Assembly: GCA_033032865.1 (NCBI GenBank)
Contig: JAWHQI010000004.1
Span: forward strand, 26,456,001-26,520,000
Direction of reading: 5' to 3'
DNA length: 64,000 bases
Origin: Dactylorhiza incarnata
Taxonomy: Eukaryota; Streptophyta; Magnoliopsida; Asparagales; Orchidaceae
Positions 33,184 to 43,242 of this stretch are shown piece by piece. The position numbers and the translations under genes are program-made. Within the stretch, counting starts at the first letter, position 1; every line of letters starts with the position of its first letter. A model generated the notes under the pieces. That model was not told the DNA's origin. It did no database searches and saw only the letters and a program-made list of their open reading frames with translations.

Positions 33184-34930
33184 TTAATATCCTTTAGGAA
33201 CCCAAGGTGACTTGGGTCCTAGGTTCTTGTTAGCATAATAGGAGATCCCTCTACTCATCGTATCCCTTCCAGGAGGTCTCACGTTTGCATTAAGCACACT
33301 AGGGTTGTGCCAACAGTCGATGGCAAAGTGTCCCACTTTGCCACAACACCAACACTCATGGATGTTGTACCTTCTTTTCTGAGCACTTTTTGAAGTATGT
33401 TCAGTAGAGAAGGCAATAACATTCTTCCAATCTCTCTTAGTCAAGAGCTGACTAGCTGCTCTAGTATCATCATTTCTTCTTGACTTATCTATTTGTCAGC
33501 AATAGATGTCAGCTTGGTGGCTGACATGGTGTTGATTGCATCAGATATGTTCAAGTGAGAATTGATTATACTGGGGCTACTGGTCTGCTTCTTATCTGAG
33601 GGTGATTGAGAAGATGTTGCCCCTTTATCCTTGAGAGTGGGGGCTGGGACACCAAATACAAATGATCCATGATGGGCCATTTGAATTTCCTCATGGGGAG
33701 CCTTTAATGTACTCATCCCCATGACCCTTCTCTTTCCATAGTCAGGAGCATTTCTTGACTAGTGGAGCTTCCATTCATCCAGTGACCATGGACACTATCC
33801 TAATCATATCTATTTGAGGGAAGCACTACCTTCTGAAAGGTGGTGTGAGGCTTTGCTTTAGTTTTGCCATTTTCTCGATTCTTAGCATCTGTTGCCCCTT
33901 CCTTGTAACCTAACCCCATCCTATTTTTATAGGATGAGAAGGTGTCAATGATGGGGAGAACAGTTTTGGGCTTAGATAATTGAGCTACCAAGCTTCTTTC
34001 CTTAAGAAGATCACTCTCAAGTTTCTTGATAAGTTCTTCCCTTTGGCTTCTCTCATCATAAAGCTTGTCTATGACTTTCTTGAGCTCATGTGGATTGGTG
34101 TCCATACAGTAGGACATACCCAGTTCCCCATCTGACTCAATCCTATAAGGCTTGAGTGATTCTAGCTCCCTAGCTTGTTTCTTATAAAGCCTCTTGCTCT
34201 TCCTTGGAGCATCCAAGAGAACACCAAACTGTTCTAATAGATCAGCATGGTTCTTATTGTTGCATGATGAGCAGTCTTCTGCATCATCTTCAGAAGATAA
34301 ATAATTTTCTGATGCACTTTTGGTCTTCTCAAATGATGCAGGTAGTAAAGATGTGTGAGTGGTGCATACCTGATCATGATGCAATTCATCATGATCTTCT
34401 TCATCTGATAGAGCCATCAGTCCATGAACCTCTTCATCCTCAGAGTCACAGTATGTAGGAGACAGGGGTGCTCTTATCCTTTCTTCTGCTCTAGAGCATT
34501 CATCATCTTCTGATTCACTGTCTGAAGTAGTCAGTAGTGCTCTGATGCATACCTCTTCATGAGAGGTTTCTTCTTCAAAATGTTCCTCTGACCCTTCCAT
34601 GAGAGCTTCTAAGAAGTCCCACATGTCCTTTGCTGTTGTGCAACGACTCAGCTTCTGATGTGTTTCCAGATCTACTGCAATAGCTAGAATGCTCCTTGCT
34701 TCTTTGTCCAAGCTGGCAAGAAGAGTTTCATCTTTTAACATTGTCATGGAGGGACCATTTTGAACAATCAAAAACATTCTTGGATCCATCGCCTCCATGA
34801 GTATTCTTGCTCTGACTTTCCAAATGGCAAAGTTCTCCCTAGAGCAGATAGCTATTTTTGACTCCATACTAATGATGCTTAGACACCCACTGGCAGATCT
34901 GTTCAAGCTGTTAAGCTTTTCTTTGAACAA
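33184..34930 (-). pseudogene. SIRE gag of the pol-less element
   Basis: Starts MFKEKLNSLNRSASG and carries the copia gag N-terminus (ICSRENFAIWKVRARILMEA, TAKDMWDFLEALMEG). It then jumps directly to an acidic Ser/Glu/Asp-rich part, so the distal gag core and first zinc knuckle seen in the element at 43243 are missing. A coiled-coil region (DERSQREELIKKLESDLLKE) follows, and KTVLPIIDTFSS. Frame breaks lie near 33800 and between 33489 and 33444. The last part has an intact CCHC knuckle, CWCCGKVGHFAIDC, and ends GPKSPWVPKGY. Gag packages element RNA into particles in the cytoplasm. Confidence 0.85.
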
Positions 34931-34935
34931 CCTCG

Positions 34936-34946
34936 CTCTGATACCA
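34936..34946 (-). other. primer binding site, initiator tRNA-Met
   Basis: Minus strand TGGTATCAGAG two bases inside the 5' LTR end, complementary to the 3' end of initiator tRNA-Met, the usual plant copia primer. Confidence 0.88.
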
Positions 34947-34948
34947 CT

Positions 34949-36511
34949 TCTTATTTATTGGGGTGTCTACTTAATCACCTAGAGGGGGTGAATAGGTTTT
35001 TCTTTGTATAATAACCCCCTTTAGGTTTTTCTTACTTTATGGATAATAGATCTAAGAAATAAATAACAATCCACAGAAAGCACACAATGATCTATAGAGG
35101 TTCCTCAAGACCAGATGTCTTGAGTAGTCCTCTCTCCCTCTGCGCCTACCCAGCAGTGTGCTAGGCTCGGCAAACGCCGCCAAAAACTTCAGGCCCTCAA
35201 GCCTTACAACACGGACCCGCAAGTCCCATCAGCCTAGGCCTGCAAGCTCTTACTGCCCCCGAGCCTGCAAGCTCGACACTCAGGCCCTACAACTTGGACA
35301 CGCAATTCCCAACAGCCTAGGCCCGCAAGCCCCTACTGTCCCCGATCCCTCAAGCTCGACAAGTCGCACCCGCAAGTGCACTGCCCTGGCCCTCAAGCCT
35401 CACAGCTCTCCAGCCCTCAAGCTAGACAATTTGGCCCGCAAGCCTTACAAGAAAATTACAGTGGTACAATAAACTGTTTCTTCAGCCAGATGAAATCTGG
35501 CAACTTAGCCTTGATGAAGATTGGCTTCTTAAGGATGAAGAAGATGCTTCTTGATTTGGAGTTTCAGCTCAGGATCTTCTTCAGCCTCTTCTTCTTTTGC
35601 CTGATGTTGATCGGCGACTTCTCAGTCAATGACTGATTCTTATGAGAACTCTTGAATCTTGTTCTCTTTCTTCTCCGCTGAAAAAATACTGTTCTATTGA
35701 AGAGCGGCGGGATTCTTTTTCTCGTTCTTTTTCTTGCACAGCAAGCCTCTTTTTTCTAGGGCAACACTGTTCCCTTTTATAGGACAGACAAGCCGTATAA
35801 CGGTCACATACAATTTCCTTTACTTGTCAGAAGCACATCCATCATAGCAGGCCCTGATTGGACAATCAGGCGGCGGCATTAATTGCTGACATCACGTCCA
35901 CAAGATTTGAATTCTGTCTTGAAGATATTTGCATCATTACAACGACAAGCTCTCTCTGACTTTGTCATCGCGATCTTCCTTTTGCCTCTGATGGTGGTAT
36001 CTCTACGATACAATATATCCTAGTGATTCTGTATATACGACGATCTTCTTTCTCTGACAGTGTCGTCGTGAGCTTCCTTCTTGCATCATGTCATCGTAAT
36101 CATATGTTCTCTCGACGACATGAGTTTCACACGACAATGTCCTGTGTCTTCTCTGTGTTCGATGAACAACATTCTGCGATCGATGAACTTGCCATCCTTT
36201 GTTCGACGGTCGCCATTCTTCGTTCGATGATCTCACCACATCTCAGCGTTCGACGATCGGCATTCTTTGTTCGACGATCTCGCCATGTCTCAGCGGCCGA
36301 CGAATACTTTGCTTCTCAGCGGCTGCTGCTCTACCCGTCATTATCGCTTGTTCTTCTCGACGATATAGTACTTAGTAAAATAACTAAAGTACATGACATA
36401 TTGTCGATTCCTGCAAGCATGAACTAGATGGAATGTCAAATACAACTTGCATTTATCATTGAGCTGAGCACTTCTTCAAATCAGGAACATTGCAGGGCAC
36501 TATTCCCAACA
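34949..36511 (-). repeat. 5' LTR of the pol-less SIRE derivative
   Basis: Minus strand TGTTGGGAATAGTGCCC at 36511 to the end at 34949, 1563 bp. It differs from the 3' LTR by scattered substitutions, many at CpG, and by small indels such as a shorter motif array near 36340. TATA box at 35781-35774. G/C-rich tandem array at about 35190-35447. Confidence 0.93.
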
Positions 36512-36516
36512 GTAGT

Positions 36517-37600
36517 ATAATAGGCTAGAGAGTTGGTGGATATGGTAGGCCCCGACCACAATAGTATTGTAGACTAGAGAGTGGGTGGATATGGTAGGCC
36601 CCCACCGCAGTGAATTATACACTGGAGAATTGGTGGATATCATAGGCCTCCACCACAGTGACTTTTATACTTGTGAGTGGATGAGTATAATAGACCTCCA
36701 CCACAGTTCTTTCTTTTAACTTATCATATAAGCAACTATGTATGGTTTTGGCCACTTCTTGGATACCCTTGTTTCTCGGGTTACTTTTTAATCATGTCTG
36801 AACTTTGTTTGTTGACTTTACTACTTATGTGTCTTACTCCTAATTGCACATTGCTCATGTTATTTAATATTATTCTTATTATTACTGTTACTTGCTCCCT
36901 TTTGGGCTAAGGCATTCATTTATTTGAGTGCCCCAGGTTCAGGTTCAGGTCAGTAGCTGCAGCAAGTGGTAGAGTTGTGCTGTCTTGTCCCCGATAGAGG
37001 ATCTTCCCGTCCTTCTTGGTGAGGAGCAGTCTTGAATGTTGCCTCCCTGTTGTCGCCTTGTGGGCTTTTGTCGGTTATAGGCCCGTAAGGTTGTTATTTT
37101 CAGTGTACTTGCAGGTTGCTACTACTTGTACTACTTTTGAGATAGATATATGTTGCTCTCTGGAAAATTGTGTACTTTACTACATTATGTGAAATATTTT
37201 GTGTAAAGCATTGCATAGCATAACTTTTCTTATTATGTACCACCTATTTTGAAATCGTACTAAGTATTTTCATATATATATATAGTAAATCTAGACATGT
37301 GCTACCCTTGAAGACCTGTTTGGTCTTCATGCTTGTGTAGGATAGATGAATCTATATTTTCCGCCGCATACGTATATTTCTTATTTGTGGACTAAGTATT
37401 CCACAGGACCGAGGGACACAGTCCTAACTTAGAAGAAGCCAAAGTTATCTTTGATTTAATAATATCTATATTTTGTATAAATGTTCGTACAAAGTGCTTG
37501 CCAGAGCATCTACAGTTGTCCCCTCCATTATGTGGCATCATGACACATATTTTCCACTTTCTCTGATAATACTTAAAATATTTCAGGAAAATGCGGACGG
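36517..37600 (+). repeat. Tekay LTR of element A, second part
   Basis: Resumes the LTR interrupted at 14882. Its end region, with GTTGTCCCCTCCATTATGTGG, CATCATGACACATATTTTCC and AAAATGCGG, matches the ends of the other Tekay LTRs. The usual GTGACA end is not visible, so the boundary near 37600 is approximate. Confidence 0.82.
36531..36706 (+). repeat. GGTGG/CCACC hairpin tandem array
   Basis: Four units of about 45-50 bp with GGTGGATATGGTAGGCC and CCACCACAG arms; two more units lie at 14801-14877, so the SIRE derivative split a six-unit array. Each unit can fold as a G-rich/C-rich stem. Confidence 0.8.
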
Positions 37601-38087
37601 GTTGGTTCGATGAGCCGGTGGCTCGGAAGGTTATGGTGACGGGCAAGTTAGCCTGGGAAGCCTATGGTTCGGAGATGTAAAGTAATCATATTGCATGTAC
37701 ATAAAGGTGGTGGGACTTCGGTATTGATGGTCGTTCACACCGATGTCAATACACTGACTCGGCAAGTGTTGATTTGCACTTAGCCAAGAAAAGTCTGGTG
37801 GTCCAGCAAGTAAGAGTACGCAGGCGCTGCGCAGTGTATTCATCGTGTTAAGGCGTACGATAGGTCTAGGTTAGGTAGTATGAATACCAGCCTAGAGGTG
37901 GGTGAGGCCCAACCCACCGCTTCTGTTTGCCACTACGGGGTATCCTGGGAGTTTTTCTAGCTCCAAAAAGGGGGAACTAATGGTCTGTGCGCAGAGAGTC
38001 AAAGTGTGTGAGTTGCACTTGTGTGATCATAACATTACCCATCATAAATCTGCACGTCATAGCATAAGCATTGCATTTCAACCCCTA
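37601..38087 (+). other. gypsy-like leader after the LTR
   Basis: TTGGTTCGATGAGCC at 37602 resembles a decayed initiator-Met PBS. The following non-coding DNA includes CATAGCATAAGCATTGCAT, a word type also found in the leader of element C (61840-61860). I therefore read the LTR as followed by an element interior rather than by unrelated flank. No protein seen. Confidence 0.45.
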
Positions 38088-38092
38088 CCCCG

Positions 38093-39185
38093 GTTAAAAA
38101 AACTTGAGGTCCGGAGGTGAAGTAAAATGCGGAACACTTCACAAACTTTCCACAAGTATAGCAACACAATGACAATGGGAAGACCAAATAATGCTATTGT
38201 ATTAACTATCTCTTTACAATTCGAGGTATACTTGGCGAGACATGATTCATAAGAATCACGGAGGAGAGAAGCACAAAACACAAAAGATTACAAGCTGCTG
38301 GCGACTTGAGAACTTGAGATTGCCAGACCGCGCGAACAGACAAGCCAGATAGATACCCGCTGAGACCGTGCGAACAGAGCACAAGCTGCACCTGCCAGAA
38401 CGCAACCACAGACCGCCCGACCTACTGCTTTATTCAACTGCTGAGAGACAACCAGTTCGCACTCCTTCATCGCCCAGACCGCACGGTCTTAAGATCACAC
38501 AAGAACCTGCGAACACTTGACAATGAAACTGATTCCTGCTGCAGACCGCACCTCAAGATTGCCTGGCCACTAAAGACCGCCTAATCAACTGAGTTCACTG
38601 CACAGTCCAAGAACACCTAAACACAGTCTGCCCGGACTGGATTTTTCAAAGCTGGAAGAAAGGAGAAAAGCTGACCGCGAGCTGTTAGTCGCTAACAGTT
38701 ATTCGTTATTAATGACGAGCCCTGCACCCCTATTTATAGGCGAGTAGACGGATGTCGTCACCTCACAAACCGGGATACAATAACCGCCCATCAGATCGCG
38801 AGCGGTCTCACAAGACTGACCGCTCGAGCTCAGCAAGGCTAACAGCTCCCTTAATAGACCATCGGTTATATACAAACTGCCCGGTCACCGCGATCACCAA
38901 AACAGACCGCCCGGTCTTTATTGCAAAAGCAAAGAACTTCTTCAGTAACACAAACAGACAAGAACAAGACGTCAGACCGCCCGGTCACTGCAAGATGATA
39001 GACCTACTTGAACATCTGGCCGACTTGAACAAGTCGCCAGGACAACCCGCGCAAGCCCCCCGGACACTTTGCGATCTCTCAGATCAAGCCGCCCAGAACA
39101 GATCGCCTGAGTCAGAACCGGACAAAGCACCAACGCATCTGCAGACCGCACATCACCATTCCACTTCCACTTCAAAAATTTAACA
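38093..39185 (-). repeat. 3' LTR of the minus-strand copia element
   Basis: Minus strand TGTTAAATTTTTGAAGTGG at 39185 to the end at 38093; 1093 bp. Rich in GACCGCCCGGTC-type words both sides of TATAAATA (38738-38731). Confidence 0.93.
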
Positions 39186-39202
39186 CTCCCCCTTGAAGTG
39201 GA
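39186..39202 (-). other. polypurine tract
   Basis: Minus strand CCACTTCAAGGGGGAG directly before the 3' LTR. Its CACTTC word recurs just inside the LTR. Confidence 0.8.
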
Positions 39203-40852
39203 AGTGGAAGTCAGCCTAAGCACAGAATCATGCTTCTTGCTGCACCATGATATAGCTGTAGAGCCTGTCATAAAGACATATCCAGACGTCGATCTCCGAT
39301 CATCCGAATCTCCTCCATAATCAGCATCCATGTACCCGTGCAAGCAAAAGCCCGAATCTCTCCCGTAGAAGAGAACCAAATCCAAGGTGGATTTGACATA
39401 CTTCAAGATACTCCTAGCCGCCATAAGATGAGGTTTCCGAGGCTCTGCCATAATCCGACTCACTCTGCCAACTGCATAAGCAATTTCTAGCCTCGTGATC
39501 GTCAAGTATATCAGACCTCCAACCAAAGCCCGGAACACCAAAGATTCGGTAAGAACCTTCCCTTCATCTCGTCGAAGATGAACTCCAACCTCCAGTGGAG
39601 TAGAGTTGCTCTTCCCCCCTTCCATGTCGAACCTCTTCACAATTCGATCTGCATAGCCTTTTTGGGAAACAAGAATACCGCTCTCTTTCCTCTCCACTTC
39701 GAGCCCAAGGAAATGGTGGAGCTCACCCAAATCCTTCATCTCAAATCTGATAGCTAGCTCAGCACGAAGCCTAGCTACCTCCACTTCAGAATTCCCCGTG
39801 ACTATCATATCGTCAACATACAGCAGAACCAAGACCTGAAGCTCCCTCGTCTTCTTTACGAATTGGCTTGAATCTTAATCAGAAGCAAAATATCCGCAGA
39901 ACTGGAGTTATTATGCGATCTTCCCGCACCACGCCCGAGGCACTTGCTTCAAGTTGTAAAGAGCCTTCTTGAGCTTGCAAACATATCTTGGGTGCTTTTC
40001 GGATACATAATCAGGTGGCTGATCCAAGAAGATATCCTTATCAATCTCGTCATAAAAGAAAGCATTCTTCACGTCGAGTTGCCAAATCTTCCACCCTTGG
40101 CAAGCTGCCAATGCGATCACCACCCGGACCGAAGTCATCTTTGCAACGGGACTAAAAGTTTCTTCATAATCCTCCCCATACTTCTGAGAGAAACCTCGAG
40201 CTACAAGGCAAGCCTTGTACCGCTCAATACTTCCATCAGCCTTCTTCTTTAGTTTGAAAACCCACTTGCAAGTCACCGGAGTAACTCCCTCAACCTTAGG
40301 CACCAAGTCCCAAGTCTCATTCTTCTTGAGGGAAGCCATCTCTTCATCCATGGCTCCTTCCCACTCCTTGCCTCCAACGACATTTTCAAAACAAAATGGC
40401 TCTCTCTCATACAGGGGACCTGCGAAGAAACCTGAGAAAATGCTCACCATGTTTCCACCCGTATACCGATCTGGTGGAATAATGGTCCTCTTTGACCTCC
40501 TCAGAGCTTGACTCTGAACCACCTCTTCAACTGTAGTTTTTGGACTAGCTCTCCTTTCAAGTAAACATGGAGCATTGCTCCCCCTGCTTCCAGAACCTGA
40601 AACACCTGACCCAGAGCTAAAAATACCTAGAGCACCTGGAGAAACAGGTAACTCCACCAGAACTTCCCTTGCAGCTTCCTCTGGTACACTATCTACCATG
40701 CTTCCTTGTAACTCTACAAAGGAGCTACCTTGGTATAACGTCAGCTTGTCAAATACCATATCCCTAGAGACCACATATCTCTGTGTCTCGGGATCCATGC
40801 ATCTCCATCCTTTCTTCCGGTCATCATAACCGACGAAGACTGGTTTCCTTGC
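39203..40852 (-). pseudogene. copia RT and truncated RNase H
   Basis: From MDPETQRYVVSRDMVFD (40798) through an acidic linker to RT: KWVFKLKKKADGSIERYKA, KIWQLDVKNAFF with the first catalytic Asp, LKQVPRAW, and after three in-frame stops (39911-39860 region) the active site LLYVDDMIVTGN. Then DLGELHHFLGLEV and RNase H GYMDADYGGDSDDRRSTSGY up to WCSKKHDSV. RNase H then stops abruptly at the polypurine tract: the region with the catalytic Glu (normally TEAEY) and beyond is missing. The whole part keeps one frame apart from the stops. Confidence 0.9.
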
Positions 40853-41617
40853 CTATGCATTTAGCATCGTTCGAAGGGCATCCGGAACATGCACGTAGCA
40901 AGTAGATCCAAACACTCGAAAGTGTTCCACGCTTGTCTTCTCCTTGAACATCAACTCATGAGGAGTCTTCATGTTGATGGGACTGAGAGGCATCCGGTTG
41001 ATAACATAGGTCGCACAAGACATTCCCTCTGCCCAGAAGGACTTTGGGATACTCTTGGCATGAAGCCAACATTTGCAGGTCTCCGTCAGATGACGGATCT
41101 TTCGCTCTGCAACTCCATTCTGTTGTGGATTGTGAGCACAAGAAAGCTCTCTTTGGATGCCATGCTTCCTGCATAAGTTAAAGAACGCCTTGGAGGTGAA
41201 CTCCCCTCCATTGTCAGTTCTGAACCTCTTGACCCGCATGTTGAGCCGACCTTCCACCGGCTCCTTGAACTCCACAAACCCCTCTAACGCCTCCGACTTC
41301 TTTTTCAGAAAATATACCAAAGTATATTTAGTGAAGTCATCAACCAAAATCAGCATATACCTGCTACCTCCAAGACAGGCAGTGTTGGTAGGTCCAAACA
41401 GATCACCATGTATACAGTCCAATGGTGCTTTGCATCTTCTTTGTGATTTGTAAAATGGAAGACGTTGAGCCTTACCAAACTGACAACCTACACAAACATG
41501 ACCATCTCCGAAAGATGACAAGCTAGGCAGGCCTTTCACCAGGCCTCTTCCCGCCATAGCCTTCAACTTATCCATCCCAACATGCCCAAGTCTTTCGTGC
41601 CAGATAGAGGCGCTGTC
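40853..41617 (-). pseudogene. copia integrase
   Basis: Begins at the insertion point with DSASIWHERLGHVGMDKL (His pair of the HHCC domain) and CVGCQFGKAQRLPF (Cys pair). The core has DCIHGDLFGPT (Asp), RFRTDNGGEFTSKAF (Asp) and PQQNGVAERKIRHLTE, where the catalytic Glu is present. The end FRVFGSTCYVHVP continues into RT in the same frame after TAG at 40855-40853. Apparent start codons further right belong to the inserted SIRE LTR. The catalytic triad looks complete, but the polyprotein is broken. Confidence 0.92.
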
Positions 41618-41774
41618 GTTAGTGTTGGGATCATTGCCCATAATGTCTTAGATTTGGAGAAGTCCATTCCTAAGTCAAAGATATATCTCAGAATGTATTT
41701 GATATACTCTCTAGAATCAATGTGGAGGAGATCAGGTCAGGCAAAAAGTTCATGGAATTCATTCAAGTTCACAA

Positions 41775-42313
41775 GCGTCGAGACATCATACATCGCTCGA
41801 CGCCTGTGACCCAGAAGCGTTGACTCATGTCTACTACTCAAATAGACAAGGTCGCCGCTGAAGTTCTGAGACCAAGTTTGGAAGCGTCGAGCCATGTTAT
41901 ATCGCTCGATGCCTTGGAAAGAGAAGTATCGACTTAACTTCAGTCAGCTCAGCGCCAACCAGAAGTATCGAGATATAAAGGCATAGTTAAGAAGCGTCGA
42001 GCTCCTGTACATTGCTCGACTTCTTCAGATAAAAAGCATCGACTAAGTGATGATTGCTCAACGCCTGAGAAGGAGGAGTCGAGAGTTTCAGTCTAAGGAG
42101 TATGCGTCGAGCGTCTAAATATCGCTCGACGCCTAATTGAAAAAGCGTCGACAGAGATGTTAAGTGCTCAACGCCTCTTCTACAAATACTCTGAACTGAG
42201 GAATATCTTCTACAGCTAGCTGAGCCTTTGTTTCCATTAAAGACCGTTGAAGACGTCACGCCATGCTGATGTGGAGGAGCGTAACAGACATTGCAGATGG
42301 CGGGCTATAAATA
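41775..42313 (+). promoter_or_regulatory. GCGTCGAG-GCTCGACGC array and TATA box in U3
   Basis: GCGTCGAG starts at 41775, 41884, 41993 and 42104, a repeat period of 109-111 bp. Each is followed about 20 bp later by an inverted GCTCGAC(G)-type site (41795, 41904, and counterparts). TATAAATA lies at 42306-42313. The 3' LTR has the same array at 52301-52700 and TATA at 52833-52840. Confidence 0.78.
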
Positions 42314-42661
42314 GAAGGCATGAACTATTGGTTATGAAGTGAAGAAAAGTTAAGTTAGAAAAGTTTTTCCTATCTTTCAAAAGCCACTATCGTCTCCATC
42401 AGTTTGAGAGAAAGTTTGAGTGAAGAATCTGGAGAAGTCGTCTTCCCTTTCAGAACCAATCTAAATTGAAGATTTCATTCAGCAATCTGGTGCTGATACC
42501 TCTTTCTGAAAGATGAAGATCAAGAAGGAAGAATCTGTCTTCCTAAGAAGAAGAAGAACAGTCATCACAGTCTGTCGAATCAAGAAGATCATTTGCTGCT
42601 GCTGTTCTATTGAAAATTTCTGTCTGATCATTCAGGCAGATCAAGAAGGCTCAACAATCTC

Positions 42662-42940
42662 AAATCTGAGTCTAAGTATTTGTTATTCTCTTTATAAATT
42701 CCTGTAGGATCTGAGTTATCAGATTTGAGTGTAGGATCTGTCAAGGATCTGAGTTGTAAGATCATGTGTGATCTGATTTGTAGGATTCAGGGGTGAATCT
42801 GAGCTGTAGGCCTAGTTATAAAGGCTGAGGTAGGATCTGTGTGATCTGAGTTAGTATATCTGTGAGATCTGAGACTGTAAGATCTGTTGTGATCTGAGCT
42901 GTAAGACCTGTTTGTGGTCTGAGATCTGGAGGAGCTATAA
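42662..42940 (+). repeat. GATCTGAGTTGTAGGATCTG tandem array
   Basis: About a dozen GATCTGAG(T/C)TGTA(A/G)G variants, downstream of the TATA box and so probably in the transcribed leader. A second copy is at 53192-53470 in the 3' LTR. Confidence 0.85.
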
Positions 42941-43163
42941 ACCCTATCTAGCACACTGCTAGAAGGGGAGAAGGAGGAAAGTAGATTACCTAAGATAAGG
43001 GGAACCACTATAAAAATCTGTGTGTCCTTTTCTGTGTGTGTTTTTATTTCTTGAAAGCTCTGATCAATTTTATCTTGGTTATAATCAAGAACTGCAATAG
43101 TTTTTAAATAACCTATTCACCCCCCTCTAGGTGATTAGCTACCCTTAATTAAAGTCTTTCAAG

Positions 43164-43179
43164 TGGTATCAGAGGGTAG
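43164..43179 (+). other. primer binding site, initiator tRNA-Met
   Basis: TGGTATCAGAGGGTAG two bases after the 5' LTR. Confidence 0.9.
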
Positions 43180-43242
43180 TTGTTCAAGAAAATGTTTAAC
43201 AGCCTGAACAAGATCTTCTAAGGGTAGATTTCTGAAGTCGTG

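Larger units (their letters stand above)
14883..36511 (-). mobile_element. pol-less SIRE derivative with gag and ORF3
   Basis: Two minus-strand LTRs (34949-36511 and 14883-16484) with TGTTGGGAA starts, flanked by GTAGT at 14878-14882 and 36512-36516. Without the nested 14-kb element the internal region is only about 4.4 kb: PBS, gag, a short spacer, a promoter-like cassette, ORF3 and polypurine tract. No protease, integrase, RT or RNase H sequence is present. It must have relied on enzymes of a relative, unless pol was lost after insertion. Confidence 0.92.
5739..37600 (+). mobile_element. Tekay-type Ty3/gypsy element A, interrupted by nested insertions
   Basis: Pieces of one plus-strand gypsy element can be joined across insertions using target duplications: protease-RT start 5739-6289, RT-RNase H-integrase start 9004-10513, integrase core and chromodomain-like end 12096-13262, polypurine tract, and an LTR from 13342 to about 37600. 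The order PR-RT-RH-IN with a chromodomain-like C-terminus and a long TGTAACGCC LTR fits the Tekay chromovirus lineage. Its upstream part is separated by element B and lies outside the window. Confidence 0.85.
41623..43161 (+). repeat. 5' LTR of the SIRE element
   Basis: TGTTGGGATCATTGCCC to TAAAGTCTTTCA, 1539 bp. Order: GCGTCGAG/GCTCGACGC array, TATA box, GATCTGAG tandem array (42662-42940), C-rich CACCCCCCTCTAGGTGAT, end. Confidence 0.96.

Noticed and set aside
38752..39183. Open frame of about 140 codons on the plus strand
   Set aside because: Lies wholly inside the minus-strand copia LTR; the peptide reflects GACCGCCCGGTC repeats.
43164..43179. tRNA gene
   Set aside because: Only the short complement of a tRNA 3' end is present, here and at the other primer binding sites. 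No cloverleaf surrounds it.
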